52,804 nt of DNA from Bacillus gaemokensis (lineage in GTDB: Bacteria > Bacillota > Bacilli > Bacillales > Bacillaceae_G): the NCBI RefSeq assembly GCF_001590835.1, contig NZ_LTAQ01000014.1, forward strand, positions 1-52,804, written 5' to 3'. The first letter of the stretch is position 1; every line of letters starts with the position of its first letter. The notes beneath the pieces were generated by a model. It was not told where the DNA came from and made no database searches. It saw only the letters and a list, made by a program, of their open reading frames with translations. The position numbers and the translations under genes were made by a program. Of the stretch, positions 44,983-52,804 are shown one piece after another.

Positions 44983-45387
44983 ATGAATCAAAAAAGAATC
45001 ATTCTTACAATTACCTTACTATCCTTATTTGCAATACTTATGCATGGAGCATATAAATATGTAACCGAAGGAGCAATTTTTGGAGGTACAATTTTTGGAG
45101 TATCATTAACTCTAAGTTACTTAATAAACCATATTACATGGGGAGATCCAAACGGTGTATCCAAAGAAAGCCAAGATGAAATGGGACAGCAAATTACATA
45201 TAGAAGTTTCAAAATTGGATATTTTGTTCTAATTGGTATTATGTTTATTTTACTCGTTTGGACAGAAGGGTTTTCTTCACTACGTTCGCTTGATAACATT
45301 CATAATTTCCCTTTATTTATTGCACTTTGTTCTTCTTTCTTTGTTATCCCGCTTGTAGAATTTATTGTTTCTAAGAGATATCAGTAA
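44983..45387 (+). CDS. Hypothetical membrane protein
   Basis: A 134-residue protein with four membrane helices (IILTITLLSLFAILMHGAY; EGAIFGGTIFGVSLTLSYL; IGYFVLIGIMFILLVW; LFIALCSSFFVIPLVEFIV). Between helices 2 and 3 lies KESQDEMGQQITYRSFKIGY, an acidic-polar stretch also seen in small Bacillus membrane proteins annotated as DUF-type. Start at 44983 has AAGGAG eight bases upstream. Function unknown. Confidence 0.75.
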   Translation: MNQKRIILTITLLSLFAILMHGAYKYVTEGAIFGGTIFGVSLTLSYLINHITWGDPNGVSKESQDEMGQQITYRSFKIGYFVLIGIMFILLVWTEGFSSLRSLDNIHNFPLFIALCSSFFVIPLVEFIVSKRYQ

Positions 45388-45561
45388 GAAGAATAAGATT
45401 TTAAACCAATACTCTCTCTTGTATACGAATAATAAATTAAAAGCCACCGAAGATTTGAACAGCTCCTTTAATGAATGACTCTCCAGTTATTTATTCATTT
45501 TCCTTATTCCACTAAAGGGTGCGTTAAAGGACTTTATTATTTGCTCTCATTTCCCACATGA

Positions 45562-45608
45562 AACCCCTTGTTTCTCTCTTTATTTTAGAGAAAAACAAGG
45601 GGTTATTT
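45562..45608 (+). terminator. Rho-independent terminator-like hairpin
   Basis: AACCCCTTGTTTCTCT pairs with AGAGAAAAACAAGGGGTT around a nine-base loop with a T-rich end. It lies 175 bases after the membrane protein gene. Confidence 0.7.
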
Positions 45609-45680
45609 TCACATAAGAGTTTAGAAACATACTATTTCAAAATTCATTCGCAAATACATCCACTTTTCATGATTTTTCAT

Positions 45681-45776
45681 TCACGATTGTATTGCATTTG
45701 CCATTGTACTTAGTTTATTCACTGTTCTCCAGTTCCGCAATGGTGTTGGGACATTTAATTTTTGAGACTGGGTCAT
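45681..45776 (-). other. 31-codon ORF of uncertain status
   Basis: Encodes MTQSQKLNVPTPLRNWRTVN followed by a short helical end, a composition that looks protein-like rather than random. The ribosome site is poor. It may be a real micro-protein or the front of a broken gene. The rest of 45388-45844 holds only two terminators. Confidence 0.25.
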
Positions 45777-45792
45777 GTATTCTTATCCAAAT

Positions 45793-45836
45793 AAAAAAGC
45801 TTACTGCATAAAATATTTTTAGGAGTAAGCTTTTTT
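45793..45836. terminator. Bidirectional terminator
   Basis: AAAAAAGCTTACT pairs perfectly with AGTAAGCTTTTTT around an 18-base loop; on the minus strand it ends the GNAT gene. Confidence 0.85.
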
Positions 45837-45844
45837 ATTTGGAA

Positions 45845-46339
45845 TTATTTTTGTATTGGTAAATATAAAATACGTTGACTTCCGATTGGCCCCATTCTTC
45901 TTTGACCTCTATCCTCAAAACCTATTGCTAAATATAATTTTTGTGCAGGAATATTTCGCTCATTCACCGCTAGTACAATTTCATTTTTGTCAGGAAAATA
46001 AGTTTCTACAAAACCTTGTAGTAATCCTAATCCCTTCTTCGCATATCCTTTTCCTTGTTTCGTGTAATTAATAGAAAAAGCTACTAAAAGTAAAGAATTC
46101 GGATTATCAGTGTACTCCCCCACTCTTTCGCCAGTTTGAAGTGCAAAAATACCAACGGGCGTGTCATTTTCTACAATAACAACCACATTCCGGGTTGTAT
46201 CTTTCTTCGCCTTTTCTAGCAATGCACTTGGCTCAGCCGTAAATTGAACTTGTTCACCTGGTAAAATAAATGCTTCTATTGCCTCTTTATATTTTTCTTC
46301 GTAAGGAACAAGTCGAATTTCTCCTGTATGTAAGTTCAT
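45845..46339 (-). CDS. GNAT family N-acetyltransferase
   Basis: A 164-residue acetyltransferase. The acetyl-CoA loop is TKQGKGYAKKGLGLLQGF near residue 105 (Q-x-x-G-x-A/G pattern), followed by NEIVLAVNERNIPAQKLYLAIGFEDRG, the usual motif B. The N-terminal strand is IRLVPYEEKYKEAIEAF. Substrate unknown. The third residue of the frame (ATG at 46339) is the preferred start since GGGG is eight bases upstream. Confidence 0.88.
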   Translation of the reverse strand: MNLHTGEIRLVPYEEKYKEAIEAFILPGEQVQFTAEPSALLEKAKKDTTRNVVVIVENDTPVGIFALQTGERVGEYTDNPNSLLLVAFSINYTKQGKGYAKKGLGLLQGFVETYFPDKNEIVLAVNERNIPAQKLYLAIGFEDRGQRRMGPIGSQRILYLPIQK

Positions 46340-46365
46340 TTTCATTTCCCCATTTCTACTAATAC

Positions 46366-46728
46366 TTAGGATAAACCGCGTTGTGATTTAGAACGTACCT
46401 TTCCGTCTAAAAAAGTAATCTCAGCAAATGATTGTGGTGTATTTCCTTTCCAAGCAAAGGTTTGTTTATGATTTTCTGCACTATTATTTCCTTGTTCTGT
46501 GAGCAAATCCCCTTCAACCCCTATTAATTCTTTTACTTCGTTATATGTCATTCCTTCTTTAATTTGTGAAAAAAGATTTACATCAATTGTTTCTTTCTTC
46601 TTTTTTTCTGCTATAGTTGAAGAAGTTGCAGTGTGTTTCTTTTCTTCTTTCTTTTTATCACACGCTGTCATTCCTATCATGAAACATAAACTAAGACTAC
46701 AAAATATGAATACGCTTTTATTTTTCAT
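46366..46728 (-). CDS. DUF3862-like lipoprotein
   Basis: A 120-residue predicted lipoprotein. Signal: KNKSVFIFCSLSLCFMIG followed by lipobox MTAC, lipid on Cys near residue 22. A lysine-rich linker (DKKKEEKKHTATSS) leads to a BLIP/DUF3862-type domain: FSQIKEGMTYNEVKELIG, then FAWKGNTPQSFAEITFLDGKV. This fold binds proteins in other systems; the target here is unknown. GGGAGGG lies before the start. Confidence 0.75.
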   Translation of the reverse strand: MKNKSVFIFCSLSLCFMIGMTACDKKKEEKKHTATSSTIAEKKKKETIDVNLFSQIKEGMTYNEVKELIGVEGDLLTEQGNNSAENHKQTFAWKGNTPQSFAEITFLDGKVRSKSQRGLS

Positions 46729-46810
46729 AATGGAAACCGTCCCTCCCAATACTATTAAACCATATATTACCTTATTAATAAACTGAATATTTAATAATAA
46801 CATCCTACAT

Positions 46811-46848
46811 AAAAAGTATCCCGTGCGTTATAGCACGGGATACTTTTT
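46811..46848 (-). terminator. Rho-independent terminator of the sleB operon
   Basis: Perfect 16-bp arms (46811-46826 and 46833-46848, AAAAAGTATCCCGTGC type) around a six-base loop, overlapping the final stop codon; T run follows on the minus strand. Confidence 0.92.
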
Positions 46849-47446
46849 ATCTTTTAAGGTGATTATTTGATTGATCTTCTTGTTCTTTTCTTAATTCATT
46901 TTCTTCACTTTTTGGTAATTGTTTATCATTTTCTTTGATTGGATTTGTTTCTTTATTTTCTATCATATCATTCGGTACTTGTGGCATAACGCGTCCTACT
47001 ATGGCCGCAAGTTCATCAAGAATTCCTTCACCTGTTTTACCATGTTGAATTTGTTTACCTATTTGTCTTAGCCGTTCGTACGTATCAACATCCGCTACAA
47101 CAACAGCATTCGCACCGTTTGGATCATGCTTTAAACTTTCAGCAACAGAATATTTGATTGACTCTACGCGAGTTCGATCTAGCTTTGCTTTTACATCAAT
47201 GCCAACAACCGCATATTTCCCAACAACTACCGCGGTCGCATCTTTTACACCCGGTACGCTCGAAGCTAATGAAGCTAGATGATCTGCTACTTTTTCATTC
47301 GGTTTGTTATTGTTATAGTTATAGTTCACATTTTTCATGGATACATTCTTTTGCTCAGGTTTTTCTTGCGCACTCTCTTTTTTTTCTATGCTGCAGCCTG
47401 TAATAGCGAAACAGATCATAAGCATATATATAAGGATTTTCATCAT
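46847..47446 (-). CDS. YhcN/YlaJ family sporulation lipoprotein
   Basis: A lipoprotein of about 200 residues. Signal KILIYMLMICFAITGC has lipobox AITGC. The YhcN/YlaJ domain spans about residues 50-140 (KVADHLASLASSVPGVKDAT, then VVGKYAVVGIDVKAKLDRTRV). A charged tail (KENDKQLPKSEENELRKEQE) follows. The family sits in the inner spore membrane region and influences germination. As third gene after sleB and ypeB it is probably a spore protein helping SleB function. Either of two adjacent ATGs may start; the second is also well spaced from the weak GGTG. Confidence 0.85.
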   Translation of the reverse strand: MMKILIYMLMICFAITGCSIEKKESAQEKPEQKNVSMKNVNYNYNNNKPNEKVADHLASLASSVPGVKDATAVVVGKYAVVGIDVKAKLDRTRVESIKYSVAESLKHDPNGANAVVVADVDTYERLRQIGKQIQHGKTGEGILDELAAIVGRVMPQVPNDMIENKETNPIKENDKQLPKSEENELRKEQEDQSNNHLKR

Positions 47447-47469
47447 TTTCACCACTTTATCATTGATGT

Positions 47470-48810
47470 TTAATCATAAATCTTTTCTACCGCTTGCATC
47501 TTTTTCACTTTTTCTTCTGTGCCACTGTTTGCATTAATGAAAATTTGGTACGTATCTTTCCCTAATGTCCCAACAAATTCATAGCACAGTACTTCATTAT
47601 GCAGATCATTCACTACAACTGCTTTCCGTTCTTCCATCACTTTTACATCTTGATTAATTTTCTTTCTCGCATCTGCTATACTTAACTTCGCAGTTGGGAT
47701 TGTTCGCTTCTGATGTGATGCTAAATATTCTTTTGCAGAAAATCCGACAATGGATCCATCATCCAAAGCAATCTTCATTTGGATTGCTTCTGGATAAATA
47801 CGAACATTATTTTCATTTACAACGTACGTAAATACACCGATGTTATCATATTGCGAACTATCGTATAGTTCCATGTTCTTAAACTTATGATCCTTTAAAA
47901 ATGCTAATCCTTTATTTCCTGCATCATTTAAACTAATTTTTTGTTCCTTAATTTCACGATTATTCATTACCCATATTGGATAGCCACCTTTTCCGGTAAT
48001 ATCCATATAGAATTCATTTTTCGTTTTAGGATCTTGAATTTTCACACTATAAAAGGCTTCTTTCGCACCTTTTCCACTTTTCTCAACTTCTACGTTTTCA
48101 TTTCCTTTTAAATTTAAAAAGGATTTTGCAATTTTTGAAGCTTCCTCTTTTGAGATCGGCTTACCTTCCGCTTGAAATCCACCTTTTTCTTTTTTCTGCG
48201 AACTTGTAAAAGTCGGACCAAAATTTGTTGAAGCATATGATGTTACATTTTTCTCAACTGTCTTCAGTCCATCAATAATCGTGTTATCTGCAGGGTCTTT
48301 ATCCGATGCAAGCGCAAGCTCTACATCCATCCAGCGCAAGTTATTTTTTAAAACGAGGTGCTGGACTTTGCGTAATTCGTCTTGAATGTTACCTGCGTTT
48401 GAATATAATGTTTCTAGCGTTTTATATTCTTGATCATTTAATGGCTCTTTCTCTAAATCACGAATGGCTGCACGATAACTAAAATCTCCAATATTCGCTA
48501 AAAATTCTTCCGTTTTATTAAATGGCATTAACGTTAATGGTAATTGACCTACATCAGAACTAGCTTCTGATGTTAGACGCCAAACATCCGCTAGTGCCGG
48601 TGATAAAGATGTCCGTGAATTCATTGCAAGTGTTGTCCCAATTTTATCGTGCAATAAATCAACCTCATACGCTAAATCATGGAATGCACGCTGGTAACTA
48701 TTTTCTGCTCGAATTAATACGGCATTTTTTTCCTGATGTTCTTTATAGCCCCAATAGCCAGTTCCGACTACACCAATTGTTAATAATACAATGATAATAC
48801 CTCGTAACAT
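47470..48810 (-). CDS. ypeB: Germination protein YpeB
   Basis: A 446-residue spore protein. It has an N-terminal anchor (MLRGIIIVLLTIGVVGTGYW), a long helical half (LIRAENSYQRAFHDLAYEVD), and C-terminal PepSY-type repeats (KEEASKIAKSFLNLKGNENV; DAGNKGLAFLKDH; IADARKKINQDVKVMEERK). YpeB is needed for SleB localisation and stability in spores, and each protects the other from degradation. It starts 15 bases after sleB, in the usual sleB-ypeB order. Expression is forespore-specific in relatives. Confidence 0.95.
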   Translation of the reverse strand: MLRGIIIVLLTIGVVGTGYWGYKEHQEKNAVLIRAENSYQRAFHDLAYEVDLLHDKIGTTLAMNSRTSLSPALADVWRLTSEASSDVGQLPLTLMPFNKTEEFLANIGDFSYRAAIRDLEKEPLNDQEYKTLETLYSNAGNIQDELRKVQHLVLKNNLRWMDVELALASDKDPADNTIIDGLKTVEKNVTSYASTNFGPTFTSSQKKEKGGFQAEGKPISKEEASKIAKSFLNLKGNENVEVEKSGKGAKEAFYSVKIQDPKTKNEFYMDITGKGGYPIWVMNNREIKEQKISLNDAGNKGLAFLKDHKFKNMELYDSSQYDNIGVFTYVVNENNVRIYPEAIQMKIALDDGSIVGFSAKEYLASHQKRTIPTAKLSIADARKKINQDVKVMEERKAVVVNDLHNEVLCYEFVGTLGKDTYQIFINANSGTEEKVKKMQAVEKIYD

Positions 48811-48825
48811 GTTTCCACCTCCGCT

Positions 48826-49590
48826 CTATTTACAGAAAATATGTTTCCCAATTTTTTTAATTTGTGGACGGCTCCAAATCCATTTGCTAGTTGCTGTATC
48901 TGGGTTGAAATAATAAAGTGCATTTCCTGTCGGATCCCAACCATTAATCGCATCCAATACAGCTTTTTTCGCAGTTTCATTTGGCGTTAGATTTATTTGT
49001 CCATCTGCTACTGCAGTAAAAGCACGTGGTTCATAAATCACTTTTGAAACCGTATTTGGAAATGACGCACTTGTTACACGGTTTAAAATAACCGCGGCAA
49101 CTGCAACTTGTCCTAAATAAGGTTCACCGCGTGCCTCTCCATACACTGCATTCGCCATTAACCGGATATCATTTTGAGAGTATCCATTTGGAACATTAGT
49201 CGCTGTTCTTTGAGTTGCCTTATTACTTTGTCTACCACTATTTCCTTTATTTCCTTTATTCGCAGTTAATTTTTCATATTTAGTCGCTTTAACAAGCATC
49301 TGCTTTGTTTTAGGTCCTGCTAACCCATCGACACGTAATCCAAAATTTTGTTGGAAATTTCGCAGCGCCCAATATGTACCCCAGCCAAAAACAGCATCTA
49401 CTTTTCCTTTATAATATCCGTTATATTTCAAACGAGACTGCAATTCAATGACATCCTCTCCAAAAGCTCCTTTTTGAATGACTTGATTAGAAAAGGCTTG
49501 TACATTTTTGGTTTGTCCGCTACTTACTATTAAAGATAGACCAATCAATACAAGCAAAATAGGTACTTTAAACATACCTTTTTGACGCAT
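48826..49590 (-). CDS. sleB: Spore cortex-lytic enzyme SleB
   Basis: A 254-residue exported lytic transglycosylase that opens cortex muramic-lactam peptidoglycan at germination. Residues 1-30 are a signal peptide (FKVPILLVLIGLSLIVSSG). Residues 35-95 are a peptidoglycan-binding domain (EDVIELQSRLKYNGYYKGKV, FGLRVDGLAGPKTKQML). A Ser/Asn/Lys-rich linker (NKGNKGNSGRQSNKATQ) leads to the catalytic Hydrolase_2 domain from about residue 135: RLMANAVYGEARGEPYLGQV holds the catalytic Glu, with the end WIWSRPQIKKIGKHIFC. TAAGGAGGGAAA precedes the ATG. First gene of the sleB-ypeB operon. Confidence 0.97.
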   Translation of the reverse strand: MRQKGMFKVPILLVLIGLSLIVSSGQTKNVQAFSNQVIQKGAFGEDVIELQSRLKYNGYYKGKVDAVFGWGTYWALRNFQQNFGLRVDGLAGPKTKQMLVKATKYEKLTANKGNKGNSGRQSNKATQRTATNVPNGYSQNDIRLMANAVYGEARGEPYLGQVAVAAVILNRVTSASFPNTVSKVIYEPRAFTAVADGQINLTPNETAKKAVLDAINGWDPTGNALYYFNPDTATSKWIWSRPQIKKIGKHIFCK

Positions 49591-49735
49591 ATGTTTCCCT
49601 CCTTAATTCCTCAAACGATTTCCTGTTTATATTTTGTAAATACAACACTTTTATGTAAAAAATACAAAAAAACATAAATTTATACGATTTGGGTAGTATG
49701 TAAACAATAAGGAAAAACAATAAAAGGAGTTTATT

Positions 49736-50068
49736 ATGAAGCGTTTCTTCACATGTTTCGTATTAGGTGTTGTATTTATGACAACATATTGTAATGCATA
49801 TACAAATCCTTCAATCGTTCATGCACAACCACCCTATGCCAAATGGGGGAAACTTGCTGTAGAGAAAACAAAAGAAAAATACCCAAAAGCGCAAATTATT
49901 GATTATCTTCATATAGGGAGAAAACCGAAAACGATTAACATAACAACTGAAAAATTTAAACTATGGCTACGTGAAGATGGAAAAGAATATGGTGTTTTTG
50001 TTGATGTAGAGTTTGATACAAAGACAGAAAGGTTTTTGAAGATTACATTTCAGAAATCAAATCGATGA
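49736..50068 (+). CDS. DUF3889 domain-containing exported protein
   Basis: A 110-residue protein with signal peptide (RFFTCFVLGVVFMTTYCN, cleavage near VHAQ). The mature part is the DUF3889 domain: PPYAKWGKLAVEKTKEKYP, AQIIDYLHIGRK and FKLWLREDGKEYGVFVDVEF, a small strand-helix fold also found in PepSY-like exported proteins. Function unknown; such proteins are common in Bacillus and may act in the spore or wall. AAAAGGAG precedes the ATG. Confidence 0.85.
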   Translation: MKRFFTCFVLGVVFMTTYCNAYTNPSIVHAQPPYAKWGKLAVEKTKEKYPKAQIIDYLHIGRKPKTINITTEKFKLWLREDGKEYGVFVDVEFDTKTERFLKITFQKSNR

Positions 50069-50095
50069 AGTTTATCTTCCATCAATAAAATATGA

Positions 50096-50132
50096 AAACC
50101 CCTCTGCTTTATAATTTAAAACAGAGGGGTTT
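50096..50132 (+). terminator. Rho-independent terminator
   Basis: AAACCCCTCTG pairs perfectly with CAGAGGGGTTT 27 bases after the DUF3889 stop; the T run after it is short. Confidence 0.8.
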
Positions 50133-50206
50133 CATGTAATCTTTTTTGTAAGAGAATCCATAAATTCACTCGATCATCACTCTAATTCTTGCATACCTTT
50201 CACATA

Positions 50207-50361
50207 CAGCGAAACTTTAATTAGCGAGGGCTTATTTATCCCCCACTGATTATTAGCCCTTACCAATCAGGCTTTTACGGGCTGTTTATCTCCCACCTAA
50301 CTTATTTGCTTTTGCTGAATTTTGAGGTAGGAATATTACCGTCCGCGAATAGCAGGATAAA
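50207..50361 (+). repeat. bcr1-like interspersed repeat, copy 2
   Basis: Starts AGCGAAACTTTAATTAGCG and ends GCGAATAGCAGGAT; shares blocks CCCACTGATTATTAGCCCT, ACCAATCAGGCTTTTA and GCTGAATTTTGAGGT with copy 1 (40678-40835) in the same order and orientation, with scattered substitutions. It sits next to the anti-sigma factor relic. The 50133-50206 and 50362-50382 flanks show nothing else. Confidence 0.75.
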
Positions 50362-50382
50362 ACACTAACGCCGCATTATTAT

Positions 50383-50530
50383 TTAATATTTATTCGTAAC
50401 CACTCCTAGTGAAGTTGCTTTTATAAAAGGTAAATTTTTAATTGCTTGTAGGCCTTCTTTATTTCCAGTTACAACAACTCCCTGAATACGTAAATCTTTT
50501 GGTGAAATTTTTTTATGCTTGCCTAGGAGT
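50383..50530 (-). pseudogene. Anti-sigma factor C-terminal remnant
   Basis: A 48-codon open stretch on the minus strand with no start encodes HKKISPKDLRIQGVVVTGNK, then GLQAIKNLPFIKATSLGVV and a stop. This resembles the C-terminal domain of sigma-factor-regulator proteins of Bacillus ECF sigma factors. The membrane and sigma-binding parts and the sigma gene are absent; a bcr1 repeat lies 22 bases beyond its end. Confidence 0.6.
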
Positions 50531-50544
50531 TATATTTTCACCAC

Positions 50545-51171
50545 TTAAATTCTTTTCAACTTTAAAGATCGATTCCCTAACATTTTTACTAGTACACAAA
50601 TGGCTCCAATTGCTATTGCGATTCCTATACTATACAAAAACACCCTTCCGTAACCACCTATCCTTGGATCTAGAAATGGATATGGATACCAATTGATAAA
50701 AGCTCCATGCACTAAGCTATAAATAACATACGCTAATGGAAAAACAAGCCAACTCGCTGCATGCTTCCATGTAATTTTCTTCGTTGGAGGATTTATGACC
50801 CAATCTAATATCATTGCAATTGGCATGATATAGTGTAGAACTGTATTCACCCATGGTATTGGCGTTTGAAGTGATTCCTCTAATCCTCTTAGTAATAAAA
50901 AATAGATTAGTCCTGTTGTAAATATGTATACTGTAGCCGCCCCTCGAAGTACCCCAAATTGTTCCGAACGCCCATATGTTGCCGTTGCGAAACAACTTAA
51001 AAGAAGAATAACTGCGACCAAGATATTACTTTCAATTGTAAAGAAACTAAAAAAATTAATGGGGTTAAACGGTTTAACCTGTGCCCTTGTAACAAATTGT
51101 GTAATAATTGCGCTGAATGCTAAAACACTTAAGAAAAACCTGTATGTGGCTATTATTTTATAACTTTTCAT
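50545..51171 (-). CDS. Pr6Pr family membrane protein
   Basis: A 208-residue protein with six membrane helices. Family marks: FFSFFTIESNILVAVILLLS near residue 45 and VNTVLHYIMPIAMILDWVIN near residue 110, plus a late WYPYPFLDP. Pr6Pr members are uncharacterised six-helix proteins related in pattern to FAR-17a/AIG1 proteins. ATG at 51171 follows AAGGAGAATAT. Downstream of no close partner; the gene after it on the strand is gone (anti-sigma relic). Confidence 0.85.
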   Translation of the reverse strand: MKSYKIIATYRFFLSVLAFSAIITQFVTRAQVKPFNPINFFSFFTIESNILVAVILLLSCFATATYGRSEQFGVLRGAATVYIFTTGLIYFLLLRGLEESLQTPIPWVNTVLHYIMPIAMILDWVINPPTKKITWKHAASWLVFPLAYVIYSLVHGAFINWYPYPFLDPRIGGYGRVFLYSIGIAIAIGAICVLVKMLGNRSLKLKRI

Positions 51172-51209
51172 ATATTCTCCTTCCTTGAACAATGATGTTC
51201 TCCCTCTAT

Positions 51210-52127
51210 TTATGTATTATAAGAAATTATTTGTAAATGCTCTATAAATAATTTTAACGGGACTAACCCGCGCTTTGGCATTTGACTACTAATTACTGCT
51301 ACAAGTTCTAACTGCGGAATGATGATAATATATTGTCCGCCGTATCCCATTGCAAAATAAGTACAATACGGTATGTGAAATCTTTTGTTATCCACTACCC
51401 ACCAATGATATCCATACGCCCCGACATGTTCATATGTCATGAAACGTCCTTTTCTTGATTTTTCAATCCAATTTGATGATATAATACTTTCCCCATTCCA
51501 GTACCCATTTCTCAAACATAATACCCCTAATTTCAACAAATCTTTCGCTCTCATTTTCATCCCAAATCCACCAACATAAACCCCTTGTGGATCTTGTTGC
51601 CATTCATATTCAGTAATCTGTAATGGACCAAATACATATTTCTTCGCAAATTGCTCTGTCGTCATTCCTGTTGCAGTTTGTATAATATAACTTAAAAGAT
51701 GTGAAGAACCAGAATTATAATTCATTTTTGTACCCGTCTCTTCTATTAACGGTTTCTGTAAGATGTACTTTATCCAATCATCAGATTCTACAAAATCATT
51801 TGGAAATACAACGCCATTCCCGAATTCCTTCCAATCTTCTCCGGTTGTCATTGTTAACAAATGATATATTGTCAGTTCTGACTTTTCCTCTGGTACATTT
51901 GAAATCCATCTCGTTATAGGCGTATGTATACCACTTATATATCCTTTGTCTATTGCAATACCAATTAGCATTGAAAGAATACTTTTGGTGATTGAATTGA
52001 TTTTGTATAAGTTATGTTCACATTCTGCTGTTTTATAGTATTTTGTAGTTAATTCACCTTGTTGATATACGAGAAATGCATTAATTTTTTTCTTTTTAAA
52101 CATATTTTCTAACGTATGAAAATCCAA
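51210..52127 (-). CDS. Serine hydrolase (beta-lactamase-related, class C-like)
   Basis: A 305-residue cytosolic or unexported serine hydrolase. The SxxK motif is NSITKSILSML near residue 45, the YxN motif is MNYNSGSSHLLSYI near residue 140, and the third motif region is MGYGGQYIIIIPQ near residue 270. These enzymes include esterases, peptidases and relatives of AmpC; lack of a signal peptide argues against a drug-hydrolysing lactamase. GGAGGA lies seven bases before TTG at 52127, the preferred start; a TTG at 52142 overlaps that ribosome site. Confidence 0.85.
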   Translation of the reverse strand: MDFHTLENMFKKKKINAFLVYQQGELTTKYYKTAECEHNLYKINSITKSILSMLIGIAIDKGYISGIHTPITRWISNVPEEKSELTIYHLLTMTTGEDWKEFGNGVVFPNDFVESDDWIKYILQKPLIEETGTKMNYNSGSSHLLSYIIQTATGMTTEQFAKKYVFGPLQITEYEWQQDPQGVYVGGFGMKMRAKDLLKLGVLCLRNGYWNGESIISSNWIEKSRKGRFMTYEHVGAYGYHWWVVDNKRFHIPYCTYFAMGYGGQYIIIIPQLELVAVISSQMPKRGLVPLKLFIEHLQIISYNT

Positions 52128-52234
52128 AATCAGTTCCTCCAAACACTTACTTTTTACTACTAGTCTTTACTATTCTACCGAAATGAAATAAATATTTCTC
52201 TTTTACTTCCTTAGAAAATACATTTTTTCTACCT

Positions 52235-52268
52235 ATAGTAACCTTCTATGCTAATTAAAGGTTACTAT
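52235..52268. other. Perfect 11-bp inverted repeat in an otherwise empty gap
   Basis: ATAGTAACCTT and AAGGTTACTAT are separated by twelve bases. It could be an operator or a weak terminator. The rest of 52128-52483 is AT-rich and presumably contains the promoter of the collagen-like gene, likely mother-cell specific, though no clear sigma-K boxes were identified. Confidence 0.35.
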
Positions 52269-52483
52269 TTCATACACGATAAAAGTTTTTTGGAGATGAA
52301 TATATTTCTTCTTATAATATGGGGTATTTTCTAAAAAGCTACATTGGTTTAATTTTGAAATTTTGATTGGTTCTAAGGAATTTCATTTTATTATACACAT
52401 TTTTATATTTTATTTACGTTTGTGTCATTTTATTTATATATTGCACATTTATTAGTGATGATAAATGTTTTTGGAGGTGACAT

Positions 52484-52804
52484 ATGTCAGAAGAGAATGA
52501 GTTAGATTCATGTGAAATCTTGTATAGTGCTGCGCTAGATCCAAATTTAGTCGGGCCAACCTTACCACCAATTCCTCCTTTTACATTTCCGACCGGATCG
52601 ACCGGATCAACTGGACCAACTGGGTCAACTGGACCAACTGGAGCGACTGGACCAACTGGACCAACTGGACCAACTGGACCAACTGGAGCGACTGGACCAA
52701 CTGGAGCGACTGGGCCGACTGGTTCGACTGGACCAACTGGAGCGACTGGAGCGACTGGGCCGACTGGAGCGACTGGACCAACTGGACCAACTGGAGCGAC
52801 TGGA
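52484..52804 (+). CDS. Collagen-like exosporium glycoprotein (BclA type), 5' part only
   Basis: The first 107 codons are present and the gene runs off the window. The N-terminus contains the exosporium-targeting motif [20 protein letters not shown], cleaved and anchored in BclA-type proteins. From about residue 38 it is pure G-x-T triplets (GPT, GAT, GST), a collagen-like stalk whose threonines are glycosylated in relatives. A C-terminal trimeric head is expected beyond the end. GGAGGTGA lies just upstream of the ATG. The stalk DNA is made of near-identical nine-base units, so length varies between strains and assembly errors are likely. Confidence 0.93.
   Translation, partial: MSEENELDSCEILYSAALDPNLVGPTLPPIPPFTFPTGSTGSTGPTGSTGPTGATGPTGPTGPTGPTGATGPTGATGPTGSTGPTGATGATGPTGATGPTGPTGATG

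Noticed and set aside
52581-52790. Minus-strand ORF with repeated VQSLQ/LVQ units
   Set aside because: It is the reverse reading of the collagen-like G-x-T repeats; it has no start signal and its repeats are a by-product of the nine-base DNA units.

Overview
The window is chromosomal DNA of the Bacillus cereus group (cereus/thuringiensis/anthracis type). Reasons: low GC (except one small island), AGGAGG-type ribosome sites, bcr1-like repeats, the sleB-ypeB germination operon, a tiny YjcZ-type sporulation protein, a BclA-type exosporium collagen-like gene, and relics of a class I lysyl-tRNA synthetase, which this group is known to carry. No rRNA, tRNA, CRISPR array or complete insertion sequence was seen.

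Layout. 0-6 kb: a GC-rich VOC gene, a quinone-oxidoreductase-like dehydrogenase, phage-like gene debris, a GrpB-family gene, a kinase-like gene broken by one stop codon, and an orphan sensor kinase. 6-14 kb: a three-gene ECF transporter behind a SAM riboswitch, an Asp/Glu racemase family gene, a second orphan PAS kinase and a HAD phosphatase. 14-20 kb: two cytochrome P450s, a PadR regulator with a probable operator, and an efflux pump plus Vat-like acetyltransferase pair preceded by a clear transcription attenuator. 20-30 kb: several DUF and membrane genes, a solo Piwi-like pPIWI-RE protein of 800 residues, a macrolide phosphotransferase whose long leader encodes an ErmD-like arrest peptide, and TPP-riboswitch-controlled tenA. 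30-40 kb: a metallo-hydrolase with a perfect promoter/operator, homoserine dehydrogenase, a secreted lipase, and a complete BceRS-BceAB peptide-antibiotic detoxification module with a BceR box. 40-45 kb is scarred: cwlJ, a bcr1 repeat, a sulfotransferase, a decayed second cwlJ tail, an in-frame chimera of an oxidoreductase N-terminus with a class I LysRS C-terminus, and a chromosomal ParM-like actin with a small partner. 45-52.8 kb: GNAT enzyme, lipoproteins, the sleB-ypeB-ylaJ-type operon, a second bcr1 copy, membrane and serine-hydrolase genes, and the start of a collagen-like exosporium gene that runs off the end.

How it works together. Two themes stand out. The first is inducible antibiotic defence: Vat plus MFS, Mph, and BceAB, at least two of them behind RNA attenuators that look ribosome-controlled. 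The second is spore biology: SleB/YpeB, CwlJ, DUF1540, YjcZ, exosporium collagen and two kinases of sporulation-kinase type. Gene decay is frequent (kinase-like gene, DesR-like regulator, cwlJ copy, LysRS1, anti-sigma factor tail, phage debris), so this is an accessory, fast-changing part of the chromosome. All family names come from reading the sequence and memory; no database search was run.
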